Positions 7,822 to 17,581 are shown, counted from the first letter of the stretch. The stretch: DNA of 64,000 bases from Xanthomonas hortorum (GCF_024339125.1 NZ_CP101417.1:4413001-4477000), one strand, 5' to 3'. Program-made: numbers and translations. The notes: generated by a model not told the origin, from the letters alone.

Positions 7822-9891
7822 ATGCAGAAAGGTAAAGATCTCACCCTCCGCCTGATGATCGTCGACGACAGTGTCGAGAGCGCGGAGGCGATCGTGACCG
7901 CGTTGCGCAACGGCGGCATTGCAGTGCGTCCATCGCGGCCGCAGACCCTGGAAGACCTCGCCAGCATGTTGTCCGGCCAGATCGATCTGGCCCTGCATGG
8001 CCAGGCGCTGCAGATTCCGATGAGCGCGCTGCAGCAGCAGATCGCGAGCAGCGGCAAGGACATTCCGATCATTCTGCTGGCCGAACGGATCGAAGAAAAC
8101 GCGTTGGTCGAGGCCGCTTCGCACGGCATTCGCGCGCTCGTGCTGCGGCATCGTCCGGAGCATCTGCTGGCACTGGTGCGTTCGGAATGGGCCGATCTGC
8201 AGGCCCGGCGCGGACTGCGCCGCATCGAAGCGCAGATGCGCGAAACCGAGCGGCGGTGCGATGCCCTGATCGCGTCTTCGCGCGACCCCATCGCCTACGT
8301 GCACGAAGGCATGCATATCCGTGCCAACGAGGCGTATCTGGAGATGTTCGGCTTCGAGTCGTTCGAGGATGTCGAGGGCGTGTCGTTGCTGGACATGATC
8401 GCCGCGCAGTACGTGGACGATTTCAAGCAATTGCTCAAGTCGCTGTCCAAGGGCGAACCGCCACCGGCGCAGTACAAGGTCGACGCACGCCGGCTGGAAG
8501 GCGACACCTTCCCGGCGACGATGGAATTTGCCACCGCCACGTATGAAGGCGAGCCGTGCATCCAGGTGGTGTTCCGCCGCCGCGAGGAATTCGACCCGGA
8601 ACTGGCACGCGAGGTCGAAGATCTGCGCCAACGCGATCAGGTCACCGGCCTGCTCAACCGGCCGACCTTCATGGTCGCGCTGGAACAGGCGGTGGCACGG
8701 GCCGGTCGCAGCGAAGGCCAATCCGGCTTCCTGCTCATCGAGCCGGACCATTACGCGCGGCTATTGCCCGAAATCGGCCTGGATTCGGCCGACGCGTTGA
8801 TCGCCGCCCTGGCCGCGCACGTGGCCAGCGTGCTGGATGACAGCGTGGTGGCTGCGCGCTTCGGCGAGCACAGCTTTGCGTTACTGATGGACGGCAACTA
8901 CGCGCGCACCCACGCATTGGCAGAAATGGTGCGCGATGCGTTTGCGCAGCATGTCTTCAGCATCGGCGCGCGCTCGGCCACGGTCACGGTGAGCATTGGC
9001 GGGGTACAGATCGGCGAAAAGATCGCCAGCATCGGCCAGGTGCTCAATCGCGGCACCGAGGCGGTACGCACCACTGCCGAGCTCGGCGGCAATGCGGTCA
9101 GCATCTATGACCCGGCCGCCTCTGATCGCGCCGAAGAAGAACGCATCGAACGTTGGGTAGAACAGCTGCGCGAAGCACTGGTCGGCGATGGCTTCTCGCT
9201 GCACTACCAGCCTGTGCTCAACCTGCAGGGCGAACCGGTGGAGTTGTACCAGGCGTTTCTGCGGCTGGAACGCAATGGCGAAATCATGTCGCCGAACGCG
9301 TTTATCGCCATCGCCGAAGAGCACGACCTGATCACCGAAATCGACCGCTGGGTGGTGGCGCGCGCGATTCGCCAGCTCGGCGAGCGGCAGCGTGCCGGAC
9401 ACAAGACACACCTGTTGGTGCGGATCGGACCGAACTCGTTCTCCGACCCACAGATGATCGACACCATCCGCGAGCAATTGGCGGTGTACGGCGTGCCCGG
9501 CGAGCGGCTGTGGCTGCAGACGCCGGAATCGAAGGTGTTCACGCATCTGCGCAACGCCCAGCAGTTTCTGGCCTCGCTGTCTTCGATGGGCTGCAAGGTG
9601 GGACTGGAACAATTCGGTTCTGGCCTGGATTCGTTCCAGTTGCTGGCGCACTTCCAGCCGGCATTTCTCAAGCTGGATCGCGGTATCACCGGAGATGTCG
9701 CATCGGCCCGCGAAAGTCAGGAAAAAATTCGCGAGATCACCTCGCGTGCGCAACCGGCCGGCATCCTCACCGTGGCCGAATTCGTGGCCGATGCGCAGTC
9801 GATGAGCAGCTTCTTCAGTGCCGGCGTGGACTATGTGCAAGGCGACTTCGTCGCACCGACCGGGCCGTTGATGAACTACGAGTTCGGCTGA
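7822..9891 (+). CDS. fimX: FimX/Filp: REC-PAS-GGDEF-EAL c-di-GMP effector for type IV pili
   Basis: The 689-residue protein has a receiver-like domain (about 9-125), PAS (about 145-260), GGDEF (about 270-425) and EAL (about 435-689). The active sites are degenerate. The GGDEF signature reads GEHSF and the EAL signature reads QAF. The receiver lacks an obvious phosphoacceptor Asp: the strand that should carry it reads DLALHG. This is the pattern of FimX (Filp in X. oryzae), whose EAL domain binds c-di-GMP without cutting it and recruits a PilZ protein to control pilus assembly and twitching. I chose the ATG at 7822 because it gives 689 residues and starts just before the receiver. An ATG at 7768 and a TTG at 7756 are in frame. 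Confidence 0.92.
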   Translation: MQKGKDLTLRLMIVDDSVESAEAIVTALRNGGIAVRPSRPQTLEDLASMLSGQIDLALHGQALQIPMSALQQQIASSGKDIPIILLAERIEENALVEAASHGIRALVLRHRPEHLLALVRSEWADLQARRGLRRIEAQMRETERRCDALIASSRDPIAYVHEGMHIRANEAYLEMFGFESFEDVEGVSLLDMIAAQYVDDFKQLLKSLSKGEPPPAQYKVDARRLEGDTFPATMEFATATYEGEPCIQVVFRRREEFDPELAREVEDLRQRDQVTGLLNRPTFMVALEQAVARAGRSEGQSGFLLIEPDHYARLLPEIGLDSADALIAALAAHVASVLDDSVVAARFGEHSFALLMDGNYARTHALAEMVRDAFAQHVFSIGARSATVTVSIGGVQIGEKIASIGQVLNRGTEAVRTTAELGGNAVSIYDPAASDRAEEERIERWVEQLREALVGDGFSLHYQPVLNLQGEPVELYQAFLRLERNGEIMSPNAFIAIAEEHDLITEIDRWVVARAIRQLGERQRAGHKTHLLVRIGPNSFSDPQMIDTIREQLAVYGVPGERLWLQTPESKVFTHLRNAQQFLASLSSMGCKVGLEQFGSGLDSFQLLAHFQPAFLKLDRGITGDVASARESQEKIREITSRAQPAGILTVAEFVADAQSMSSFFSAGVDYVQGDFVAPTGPLMNYEFG

Positions 9892-9937
9892 GGCCTTGCC
9901 GAGGCAAGCGAAAGACCAACAATCAAAGCTAGGTGAG

Positions 9938-10247
9938 TCGAGGGCGCGGTGCCCTCACCGCTCGCGGGACACGCCGTGAACCCGTCCATGGGGGCTCGGT
10001 AGCGGCATCCATGCCGCCACACGGTCCCGCAATCGGTGAGGACACCGCACCAGAGAGTTTGCTGACTGCTTTACTCAAAGCCATGCACACCGACCATCTA
10101 GACTGGTCCTTGCCCGCCCACCGTCGCGGGACCTTACGCGGCATGGATGCCGCGTAAGAGCTTACAAGGACGTACTTGCAGCGTGTCCTGCGATGGTGGG
10201 CGGGCAAGGGCCCTGCAGCCAGGGCGCAAATCAGCGGCTCTACAACC
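9938..10247. repeat. compound palindromic repeat element, copy 1
   Basis: Two related palindromic subunits lie in tandem. Subunit A (9938-10051) has an outer stem around GGTG..CTCACCG..GCGGGAC and an inner hairpin GCGGCAT/ATGCCGC at 10002-10017. Subunit B (10105-10212) has a ~27-bp outer stem (10105-10132 with 10185-10212). Inside it is a perfect 11-bp hairpin TTACGCGGCAT/ATGCCGCGTAA (10134-10157) and a smaller CAAG..CTTG hairpin (10165-10178), so it can fold as a three-way junction. Homology to the other copies continues through a conserved tail containing AATCAGC to about 10247. The inverted homologue is at 41718-42019. The element fills most of the gap between fimX and htpX. It has no plausible coding content. 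Confidence 0.88.
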
Positions 10248-10298
10248 GATCTATCCGCGCTGACCAGCCACTTCAAGACAATCGAAAGCAGTGCCGCC

Positions 10299-11177
10299 TT
10301 ATCGCGCAGTGCCGTTCGCGGCACGCAGCGCAGCGATGCGCTCGGTCAGCGGCGGATGGCTCAGGAACAGACGACGCAAGCCGTCGCCCACACCGCCGGA
10401 GATGCCGAACGCCTGCACCTGCGAAGGCAAGGTGTTCTGGCCGTGATTGAGCGACAGACGCTCCAGCGCGGCGATCATCTTGCTGCGCCCTGCCAGCTGC
10501 GCACCACCGGCATCGGCGCGAAACTCGCGACGGCGCGAAAACCACATTGCGATCATGGTCGCGAACAAGCCGAATACCATCTCCAGCGCGAACACGATCA
10601 TGTAATACGCAAAACCGCGGCCACCTTCGCGATTGCTGGAGATAGCGCCGTCGATGACACCGCCGACCACACGCGCCAGCACGATCACGAAGGTATTAAG
10701 CACGCCTTGCAGCAGCGCCATGGTCACCATGTCGCCGTTGGCAACGTGCGCGATTTCGTGGCCCAGCACCGCTTCGGCCTCGTCCTGGCTCATGTTCTGC
10801 AGCAATCCGGTGGACACCGCCACCAAGGCATTGTTGCGATTGGCGCCGGTGGCGAAGGCGTTGATCTCCGGGCCGTCGTAGACCGCCACCTCCGGCATGC
10901 CGATGCCGGCCGCCTGCGCCTGGCGACGCACGGTTTCCAGCAGCCAGCGCTCGGTCGGCGTACGCGGCTCGGTGATGACATGGGCGCCGGTACTGCGCTT
11001 GGCCATGAACTTGGATAGCAGCAAAGAAACGAGCGACCCACCAAAACCGAACACGGCCGCCATCACCAACAAGCCGCTCATCTGCGCGGGATTGACGCCC
11101 AGCATGGACATGACGATGCCGGCCAGCATCAGCACCGCAAAATTGGTCAGCAGAAACAGGAAAATGCGGTTGAACAT
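10299..11177 (-). CDS. htpX: membrane zinc metalloprotease HtpX
   Basis: The 292-residue product is the full HtpX length. Two N-terminal membrane helices (about residues 4-24 and 34-54) are followed by the M48 catalytic domain with HEIAH near residue 140. Two further hydrophobic segments lie near 155-175 and 190-210. A downstream Glu in [12 protein letters not shown] provides the third zinc ligand. HtpX acts in inner-membrane protein quality control with FtsH and in E. coli is induced by envelope stress through Cpx. I chose the ATG at 11177 because it opens directly on the first membrane helix ([16 protein letters not shown]). The upstream open frame runs antisense to gluQ and is spurious. 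Confidence 0.95.
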   Translation of the reverse strand: MFNRIFLFLLTNFAVLMLAGIVMSMLGVNPAQMSGLLVMAAVFGFGGSLVSLLLSKFMAKRSTGAHVITEPRTPTERWLLETVRRQAQAAGIGMPEVAVYDGPEINAFATGANRNNALVAVSTGLLQNMSQDEAEAVLGHEIAHVANGDMVTMALLQGVLNTFVIVLARVVGGVIDGAISSNREGGRGFAYYMIVFALEMVFGLFATMIAMWFSRRREFRADAGGAQLAGRSKMIAALERLSLNHGQNTLPSQVQAFGISGGVGDGLRRLFLSHPPLTERIAALRAANGTAR

Positions 11178-11275
11178 GGCGCGATGACTCCACACATGCG
11201 GGAATGAACTGCTGCGGATTTGCGGCCGCCAGCGCTTGAAATCAAGCAAGCATCTGACCGACGATTCAGCTGCCC

Positions 11276-12142
11276 ATGTCATCACCCAGCTACCGCGGCC
11301 GCTTTGCGCCCTCCCCCACCGGCCCCCTGCACTTCGGCTCCCTGCTGGCGGCCTTCGGCAGCTGGCTACTCGCGCGGCATGCCGGCGGTGAGTGGTGCGT
11401 GCGCATCGAAGACATCGACCCGCCGCGTGCCGAGCCCGGCGCCACCCAACGCCAGTTGCGTACGTTGGCGGCATTCGGGCTGAGCTCGGACATCCCGGTG
11501 ATGTATCAATCCGATCGCGACGCGCAGTACGCCGCCGCTCTGACCACGTTGCTGGAGGCCGGGCTGGCCTTCGAATGCAGCTGCAGCCGCGCCGATCTTG
11601 CGGGCATGGACGGTATCCACCACGCCTGTGTGGCGCCGCTGAGTACCCGCCGCGCGGTGCGCCTGCGGGTGCCGCCGCAGGCGCCGGTCGGCTTCGACGA
11701 CGCACTGCAGGGCCACGTGATGCAGGACGTGTATGCCGAGGTCGGCGACGTGGTGCTGCGCCGCGCCGATGGGTATTGGGCCTACCAACTGGCGGTGGTG
11801 GTGGACGATGCCGCGCAAGCCATCACCGATGTGGTGCGTGGCGCGGACCTGCTCGACTCCACCCCGCGCCAGCTGCTGCTGCAGCGCGCCCTGGGCCTGC
11901 CGCAGCCGCGCTATCTGCATCTGCCGCTGATCCTGAATGGCGACGGCCGCAAGCTGTCCAAGTCGCATGACGCACCCGCACTGGACGATGCCGACCCGCT
12001 GCCGGCCCTGCACGCCGCCTGGGCCGCACTAGGACAGAACGTGGCAGCACTGCCGCGGCATACTGCAGTCGACACGCTGCTGCAACATGCCGTGCAGCAT
12101 TTTTCGCCTCAACTGCTGCCCCGCCACCACATCCGAACGTGA
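11276..12142 (+). CDS. gluQ: glutamyl-Q tRNA(Asp) synthetase
   Basis: The 288-residue protein resembles only the catalytic half of glutamyl-tRNA synthetase and lacks the anticodon-binding domain, which defines GluQ (YadB). It activates glutamate and attaches it to queuosine in the anticodon of tRNA(Asp). The HIGH-like motif is [10 protein letters not shown] near residue 15 and the KMSKS-like motif is KLSKS near 225. The Cys-x-Cys pair (CSCSRAD) near 100 is part of the zinc site. It diverges from htpX with about 100 bp between starts. The queuosine enzyme QueG is encoded 10 kb away at 21526. Confidence 0.93.
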   Translation: MSSPSYRGRFAPSPTGPLHFGSLLAAFGSWLLARHAGGEWCVRIEDIDPPRAEPGATQRQLRTLAAFGLSSDIPVMYQSDRDAQYAAALTTLLEAGLAFECSCSRADLAGMDGIHHACVAPLSTRRAVRLRVPPQAPVGFDDALQGHVMQDVYAEVGDVVLRRADGYWAYQLAVVVDDAAQAITDVVRGADLLDSTPRQLLLQRALGLPQPRYLHLPLILNGDGRKLSKSHDAPALDDADPLPALHAAWAALGQNVAALPRHTAVDTLLQHAVQHFSPQLLPRHHIRT

Positions 12143-12255
12143 CCGAACGCGCATCACAGCGCCTGCGTGACTAGAATTGCGACCCAGCACCGGCAACCGG
12201 GCGCGGCGCTAGTGTCCGCGTCCCACTCGCCTACCATCTGTTCATTGGAGTCGTC

Positions 12256-12996
12256 ATGACATCTCGCGTCGCATTGATCACCGGCGGCACCGGCGGCATC
12301 GGCACAGCCATCTGCAAGCGCCTGGCCGACCAGGGGCACCGGGTCGCCAGCAATTTCCGCAATGCCGAAAAAGCCCACGCATGGCAGCAGCGCATGCAGG
12401 CGCAGGGCTACGAGTTCGCCCTGTTTCGCGGCGATGTGGCCTCCTCCGAGCATGCGCGCGCCTTGGTCGAAGAAGTGGAAGCCTCACTGGGACCGATCGA
12501 AATACTGGTCAATAACGCCGGCATCACCCGTGATACCACCTTCCACCGCATGACCGCCGAGCAGTGGCACGAGGTCATCAATACCAACCTCAATTCGGTC
12601 TTCAACGTCACCCGCCCGGTGATCGAGGGCATGCGCAAACGCGGCTGGGGCCGGGTGATCCAGATCAGCTCCATCAACGGATTGAAGGGCCAGTACGGGC
12701 AGGCCAACTACGCCGCCGCCAAGGCCGGCATGCACGGCTTCACGATCTCGCTGGCGCGCGAAAACGCAGCATTCGGGGTGACCGTCAACACCGTCTCACC
12801 AGGCTACGTGGCCACCGACATGGTGATGGCGGTGCCGGAAGAGGTGCGTGCCAAGATCGTTGCCGACATCCCCACGGGGCGGCTGGGTCGCCCGGAAGAG
12901 ATCGCCTACGCGGTGGCATTTCTGGTCGCAGAAGAGGCCGCCTGGATCACCGGATCCAACCTGGATATCAACGGCGGCCATCACATGGGCTGGTAG
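12256..12996 (+). CDS. phbB: acetoacetyl-CoA reductase (short-chain dehydrogenase, PhbB/PhaB type)
   Basis: The 246-residue SDR has the nucleotide-binding motif TGGTGGIG near residue 9, the NNAG motif near 88, and the catalytic Ser-Tyr-Lys set in ISSINGLKGQYGQANYAAAKAG. GQYGQANY is the usual form in acetoacetyl-CoA reductases, which use NADPH to make (R)-3-hydroxybutyryl-CoA. The neighbouring phaR supports a role in polyhydroxyalkanoate metabolism, but phaA and phaC are not in the window. A role as a 3-oxoacyl-ACP reductase (FabG-like) remains possible. A GAGTCGTC stretch precedes the ATG. Confidence 0.9.
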   Translation: MTSRVALITGGTGGIGTAICKRLADQGHRVASNFRNAEKAHAWQQRMQAQGYEFALFRGDVASSEHARALVEEVEASLGPIEILVNNAGITRDTTFHRMTAEQWHEVINTNLNSVFNVTRPVIEGMRKRGWGRVIQISSINGLKGQYGQANYAAAKAGMHGFTISLARENAAFGVTVNTVSPGYVATDMVMAVPEEVRAKIVADIPTGRLGRPEEIAYAVAFLVAEEAAWITGSNLDINGGHHMGW

Positions 12997-13017
12997 CGTT
13001 TGCTGCACCTTCGCGCT

Positions 13018-13061
13018 GCAGCATGAAATTTCCTTAGAAATCATGCTGCGCAGCATTTTTT
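13018..13061 (+). terminator. probable terminator after phbB
   Basis: Overlapping inverted repeats follow the phbB stop. GCAGCATGA pairs with TCATGCTGC, and the latter can instead pair with the adjacent GCAGCAT, which leads directly into TTTTTT. The T-run on the plus strand fits intrinsic termination between phbB and phaR. Confidence 0.65.
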
Positions 13062-13154
13062 AGGTGTCTACTTAAGAAAATAAGGCCTTTTGCTGTTGCA
13101 AGCGCTGTTGCGGTGCGCCATCCTGCGCGCACTATCGTTGTGAGTGAACGTTCC

Positions 13155-13745
13155 ATGGCCGGACTTCGCATCATCAAGAAGTATCCCAATCGCCGTCTTT
13201 ACGACACGGAAATTTCCAGCTACATCACCATAGAGGATGTGCGTCAGCTCATCATCGACGGCGAAGAATTCGAAGTACGCGACGCCAAGAGTGGCGAAGA
13301 CCTCAGTCGCGCCGTATTGCTGCAGATCATTGCCGACCGCGAACAGGACGGCGAGCCGATGCTCTCCACCCAGTTGCTGAGTCAGATCATCCGTTTCTAC
13401 GGCGACTCGCTGCAGGGCTTCATGGGCAACTACCTGGAGCGCAGCATGCAGGTGTTCCTGGATCAGCAGCAGCAGTTCCGCCAGCAGATGGGCAACCTGC
13501 TTGGGCAGACCCCGTGGGCAATGATGAATCAGCTGACCGAGCGCAACCTGGAGTTGTGGCAGGAATTCCAGCGCAATTTCGGCGCCGGCTTCGGCCGCCC
13601 GGGTGGTCCTGGTACGCCGCCGACACCGCCAGGTTCTTCCGGCATCGGCAGTGGCCCGATGGGCACCGGGACGCACAAGGGAACCGGTACACACGGCACG
13701 TCCAGCAACACGGGCACCACCGGCAAGGCCCGCAATCGCGGCTGA
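13155..13745 (+). CDS. phaR: polyhydroxyalkanoate synthesis regulator PhaR
   Basis: The 196-residue protein has the conserved PHB_acc_N DNA-binding domain at its start (RIIKKYPNRRLYDTEISSYITIEDVRQLI) and a PHB accumulation-regulatory domain at about 70-110. PhaR proteins repress phasin and PHA genes and leave DNA when they bind PHA granules. The region after about residue 110 contains Gln-rich helices. The last ~55 residues are low-complexity Gly/Thr/Pro. I chose the ATG at 13155 because MAGLRIIKKYPN matches the family; a GTG at 13140 would add five residues. It follows phbB with a terminator between, so it is probably transcribed separately. Confidence 0.9.
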   Translation: MAGLRIIKKYPNRRLYDTEISSYITIEDVRQLIIDGEEFEVRDAKSGEDLSRAVLLQIIADREQDGEPMLSTQLLSQIIRFYGDSLQGFMGNYLERSMQVFLDQQQQFRQQMGNLLGQTPWAMMNQLTERNLELWQEFQRNFGAGFGRPGGPGTPPTPPGSSGIGSGPMGTGTHKGTGTHGTSSNTGTTGKARNRG

Positions 13746-13792
13746 AAGACGACTGCTGCGCGGGAGCGTGACATGCTCCCGGCGCAGCCAGA

Positions 13793-14773
13793 TCAGCGAC
13801 CGGCCTGCTCCGTGCAGGCCGAGCAGATCCGCTCCACGTGGTAGCCACGTGCACGCAGACGCTCCACCACGCCGTCGCTACCCAGCAGATGCAGCGTACC
13901 GACCACCACCAGCGTGGTTCCGCTGCCTTTACCTAGCCGTTGCTCCAGGAGCGGCACCCAACGCGCATTGCGCTCGACGTTGATGTCCTGATACAGCGCC
14001 GGGTATTGCCGACGCATGTCTTCGGCCATTTGCGTGGATAGCGTATGCACATCGCCATTGCGCCAGGCCGTGTGCAGCTGACGCAACTGATCGGTGGCCT
14101 CCGCCTCGTCCAGCGACTCTTCCAGCAACTGATGCTGCTCGGTGGGCGACATGCCATCGAGCATGGCGATCTGTTGTTCGGCGCGCTCCAGGCCATCAGC
14201 CGGTTTGCCCTTGGCCTGTGCCTGCTCCATCAGGTAATGATCCAGACCGGCGTTCGGGTCCATGCCTTGCCGGCTCATCTCGGCCAGGCTGATCGTCAAG
14301 GCGACAAACCAGGGCTCGAGTGGCTGCAGGGTATCGAGTGACATGCCGTATTTGCGCGCGTAGGCGCTCAAGGCCTGCCAGGTTTTTGCATCGAGCGCGT
14401 CCTGCAACCGGCGCCCGTCGGTGCGCCGTGCCGCCTGCAGCATGCGACCGGCCAGCTCCGGCGATTGCGCATCCGATGGCGGTAGTTCGAACACCAGCCG
14501 GTCGGCCTTGGCGAAGGCCTGCATGACATCCGGCGAAAGCGGGTAATCGCTGGGCTTGAGCACATGGAACGAACCCAGCAGATACAACGTGCCGCCCTTG
14601 CCATCGACCTTCCACAACAACGGCACCGGTGGGCCGGCCGGGGTCTCGCCGCCGACACGCGCCCAAGTCGGCACGACTGCCCCGCTCCACAGTGCCACGC
14701 AGATCAGTGCGCTGCTGCACCATGTTGCAAGTCGGGTTCGCGCGCTTGTCTTTACCACGTCGGTGTTCTCCAT
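13793..14773 (-). CDS. TraB/GumN family protein (exported)
   Basis: The 326-residue product starts with a signal peptide (about residues 1-37, hydrophobic core CSSALICVALWSGAVVPTWA). The TraB/PrgY/GumN domain follows, with the two signature blocks LYLLGSFHVLKPSDYPLSPDV at the front and VVGTLHLLGSDGVVERLRARGY at the end. Each holds a conserved Gly-x-x-His pair typical of this putative metallo-hydrolase fold. GumN sits beside the xanthan genes in Xanthomonas but has no settled function. This is a separate paralogue at the end of the mutL operon. Its ATG (14773) lies one base after the stop of the upstream lipoprotein gene, which suggests translational coupling. The start excludes ~40 Arg-rich upstream residues. 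Confidence 0.85.
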   Translation of the reverse strand: MENTDVVKTSARTRLATWCSSALICVALWSGAVVPTWARVGGETPAGPPVPLLWKVDGKGGTLYLLGSFHVLKPSDYPLSPDVMQAFAKADRLVFELPPSDAQSPELAGRMLQAARRTDGRRLQDALDAKTWQALSAYARKYGMSLDTLQPLEPWFVALTISLAEMSRQGMDPNAGLDHYLMEQAQAKGKPADGLERAEQQIAMLDGMSPTEQHQLLEESLDEAEATDQLRQLHTAWRNGDVHTLSTQMAEDMRRQYPALYQDINVERNARWVPLLEQRLGKGSGTTLVVVGTLHLLGSDGVVERLRARGYHVERICSACTEQAGR

Positions 14774-14774
14774 G

Positions 14775-15713
14775 TCAGTGCGGCACCTTGTAAGCCTTCT
14801 CGCCCGCCGATACGGCCAGGTCGATACGGTTTTCCGGTGGCGGCAACAGACAGGTCGCGAACGGCGTAAACGCGCACGGCGGGGTGTAGGCACGATTGAA
14901 GTCGATCACCACATGCCCGGAGGCATCGGCGACATCCAGATCCAGAAAGCGCCCAGCCGGGTAGCTCCCATGCCCGCTGGTACGGTCGGCGAACACCACG
15001 AACATCGGCCGCCCCGGTTCGCCGATGGTCTCCAGCCGATACGGCTTGCCGTCGCGCTCGAATTCCAACGCGCCGGCGGTCGGCTGCTCGCTGCTGATGC
15101 CGACGATATCCACGATGGGAATGGTCTTGCCCACATCGTTGGGCACATAGCGTGCGGTGATGCGCCAGGACGGATCGACCGGCCAGTAGTCCAGGCCGGC
15201 GAAGCCGGTGCGCGATGCGGCATCGGCATGCTTGACCCGCAAGGCATTGCGGTCGCCGCGATGGATCAGGCTCAATACGCCCTTGCCGTCATCGAAATGG
15301 ATCAAGGTCGGCTGTGGGTCGTCATCGGAGTGGAAGCGGATCCTGCCGGTCAGCGGCTTGCCATCGACGGTCAGCGCTGCACCGCGCTCGGGCACGAACC
15401 AGACCGTGTTGCCCTCGCTGGACACCATGCCCATCTTGGGTGGCCCGACCGCCAGCTTGATGCCGCTGTCGGCGCTGCTGCCGATGTAATGCGCTTTCAG
15501 CGATAACCAATGCAGGCCGACCAGACTGGTCCAGCCGTCTGGCGCACGCAGCTCTGCCAGGCGGGCTTCGCGCCAGGCGGCGTTGTCGGCCAGGAATGTC
15601 TTGTCCAGGGCGACGGGCGCAGCCGGCGGCGGTGCCTCTTGCCCGCACCCGGCCAGCGTGATGAACACCAGCATGCCGAGCAGCCAGTGTTTCCCCTTGT
15701 GCAACCCAACCAT
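14775..15713 (-). CDS. DUF1684 lipoprotein
   Basis: The 312-residue protein begins with a lipoprotein signal (LVFITLAGCGQ, Cys near residue 24) and matches the DUF1684 family: RLAELRAPDGWTSLVGLHWL, a central beta-rich region, and the C-terminal FNRAYTPPCAFTPFATCLLPPPENR motif with conserved cysteines. No activity is known for the family. The start at 15713 shares a base with the mutL stop (TGATG), so the gene is coupled to mutL, and its stop is one base from the TraB gene start. Aspartate after the lipidated Cys, which would retain it at the inner membrane, is absent (+2 is Gly), so an outer-membrane location is likely. Confidence 0.85.
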   Translation of the reverse strand: MVGLHKGKHWLLGMLVFITLAGCGQEAPPPAAPVALDKTFLADNAAWREARLAELRAPDGWTSLVGLHWLSLKAHYIGSSADSGIKLAVGPPKMGMVSSEGNTVWFVPERGAALTVDGKPLTGRIRFHSDDDPQPTLIHFDDGKGVLSLIHRGDRNALRVKHADAASRTGFAGLDYWPVDPSWRITARYVPNDVGKTIPIVDIVGISSEQPTAGALEFERDGKPYRLETIGEPGRPMFVVFADRTSGHGSYPAGRFLDLDVADASGHVVIDFNRAYTPPCAFTPFATCLLPPPENRIDLAVSAGEKAYKVPH

Positions 15714-17581
15714 CAACGCCCCCTGAGAAACCAACGATCGATTTCGCCCAGCGTAAACCGTGCCCAGGTCGGTCGGCCATGGTTGCATTGGCCGGAGCGC
15801 TCGGTGGCTTCCATATCGCGTAGCAGCGCGTTCATTTCGGGCACGGTGAGGCGCCGATTCGCGCGCACTGCACCGTGGCAGGCCATGGTCGACAGCAGCT
15901 CGTCGCGCGCAGTGGCGATGCGGCGGCTCTGACCGTGTTCGCGCAGGTCGCCGAGCACATCGCGCAACAGCGCTTCCGGCTCGGCATTGGCAAGCAGCGC
16001 GGGAATGCTGCGCACATGCAGCGATTGCGGGCCGGCGCGGGTGATCTCGAAGCCCAGGCTGGCCAGCGTATCGGCTTCGCGCTCGGCGGTGTCGGCTTCG
16101 CGCTCGCCCACTGCCAGCGTCATCGGCACCAATAGCGGCTGCGCGTGCAGACCGATGCTGTCGTGCGCGTTCTTGAGCCGTTCGTAACCGATGCGTTCGT
16201 GCGCGGCGTGCATGTCCACCACGATCAAGCCCTCGGCGTTTTCGGCAAGGATGTAGATGCCGTGCAATTGCGCAACCGCATAGCCGAGCGGCGGAACACC
16301 GCTGTCGTGCGAAGTCGCCGGCAAGCCGGTGCCGGAGAAGGTCTGCATGGCCGCGGACTGCTGCTGTGCGCTGCCGGATGGCGGTGCGTACAGCGCGCTG
16401 TACGCGGCGCGCGCTTCATCCACGCGCAGGCCCAAGGGTGTTTGCGATGGGGTCCAGTTGCCGTAGCCGGTGCCGTAGCCGGTGCCGCCGCCGGTTGCGC
16501 CGCCGTAGTTCGGAGTGTTGGCCATTCCATTCGGCGCAGCGCCTGCGTCGCTGTTGCCTTCCGTGCCGATGCTATTTGGCATCGCGCCGGCACGCGTTTG
16601 CGCCAGCGCGTCCTGCAAGGTGCGATACACGAAATCGTGGATCAGCCGCGCCTCGCGGAAGCGCACCTCATGCTTGGCCGGGTGCACATTGACGTCAACG
16701 CGCGCCGGATCCAGTTCCAGAAACAACACATACGCCGGCTGGCGGCCATGGAACAGCACATCGCCATAGGCCATCTTGACCGCGTGCGCCACGCTGCGAT
16801 CGCGCACCGAGCGGCCATTGACGTAGAGATATTGCTGGTCGGTACTGGCGCGCGAGTAATGCGGCTGCGCGACCCAGCCATGTAGACGTAGAACGGCGCC
16901 ACTGTGATCCACGCGCAAGGCCTGCCGGGCGAAATCCTCGCCCAGCGTTTCGCCCAATCGCGCATCCGAATACAGATCGCCCGGCTTGTAGCGGCGCGAG
17001 GGTTTGCCGTTATGCGCCACGCGCAATTCCACATCCGGCCGCGCCAGTGCCAACGAGCGCAGCCACTCTTCGATATGCCCGAGCTCGGTGCGCTCGGCAC
17101 GCAAGAACTTGCGCCGCGCCGGCACGTTGTAGAACAGCTCGCGCACTTCCACCGTGGTGCCCGGCGCATGCGCACGCGGCGTCACTTCGCCCAGGCGCCC
17201 GCCTTCGATTTCCAACGCGGAGCCATGTTCGGCATCGTGGCGGCGCGAGACCAGGGTGAAGCGGCTGACCGAGGCGATCGACGGCAAGGCTTCACCGCGA
17301 AAACCGAGCGTGGCCACGGTTTCCAGATCGTCCAGCGAGGCGATCTTGCTGGTGGCATGCCGCGACACCGCCAACGGCAGTTCGTCCGGCGGGATGCCGC
17401 CGCCGTTGTCGCGGATACGGATCAAGCGCACGCCGCCTTCTTCGAGCTCGATATCCACGCGGGTGGCGCCGGCATCGAGCGCGTTTTCGACCAGCTCCTT
17501 GACCACCGATGCGGGCCGCTCGACCACTTCGCCGGCGGCAATCTGGTTGATCAGGATGTCGGGCAGCTGACGAATCGCCAT
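15713..17581 (-). CDS. mutL: DNA mismatch repair protein MutL
   Basis: The 622-residue protein has the N-terminal GHKL ATPase ([24 protein letters not shown]), a variable Gly/Thr/Ala-rich linker at about 345-430, and a C-terminal dimerisation domain. That domain contains [12 protein letters not shown] starting at Asp456, which fits the MutL endonuclease motif D-x-H-A-x2-E-x4-E. Downstream ACHGAVRA and CNHGRPT motifs are the other metal-site elements. This should therefore be the nicking type of MutL found in bacteria without MutH. It sits between amiC (137-bp gap) and the DUF1684 gene, which it overlaps. Confidence 0.96.
   Translation of the reverse strand: MAIRQLPDILINQIAAGEVVERPASVVKELVENALDAGATRVDIELEEGGVRLIRIRDNGGGIPPDELPLAVSRHATSKIASLDDLETVATLGFRGEALPSIASVSRFTLVSRRHDAEHGSALEIEGGRLGEVTPRAHAPGTTVEVRELFYNVPARRKFLRAERTELGHIEEWLRSLALARPDVELRVAHNGKPSRRYKPGDLYSDARLGETLGEDFARQALRVDHSGAVLRLHGWVAQPHYSRASTDQQYLYVNGRSVRDRSVAHAVKMAYGDVLFHGRQPAYVLFLELDPARVDVNVHPAKHEVRFREARLIHDFVYRTLQDALAQTRAGAMPNSIGTEGNSDAGAAPNGMANTPNYGGATGGGTGYGTGYGNWTPSQTPLGLRVDEARAAYSALYAPPSGSAQQQSAAMQTFSGTGLPATSHDSGVPPLGYAVAQLHGIYILAENAEGLIVVDMHAAHERIGYERLKNAHDSIGLHAQPLLVPMTLAVGEREADTAEREADTLASLGFEITRAGPQSLHVRSIPALLANAEPEALLRDVLGDLREHGQSRRIATARDELLSTMACHGAVRANRRLTVPEMNALLRDMEATERSGQCNHGRPTWARFTLGEIDRWFLRGR

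Noticed and set aside
6475..8751. 758-residue minus-strand frame
   Set aside because: It is antisense to the flavoprotein and fimX genes, has low-complexity His/Gln/Arg composition and no domain.
9933..10157. 74-residue frame ending HRRGTLRGMDAA, with a similar end in a frame at 24005-24235
   Set aside because: The shared end comes from the palindromic repeat itself (GGATGCCGCGTAA gives the stop), not from protein conservation.
12256..13745. Complete polyhydroxybutyrate operon
   Set aside because: Only phbB and phaR are present; phaA and phaC are not in the window and a terminator separates the two genes.
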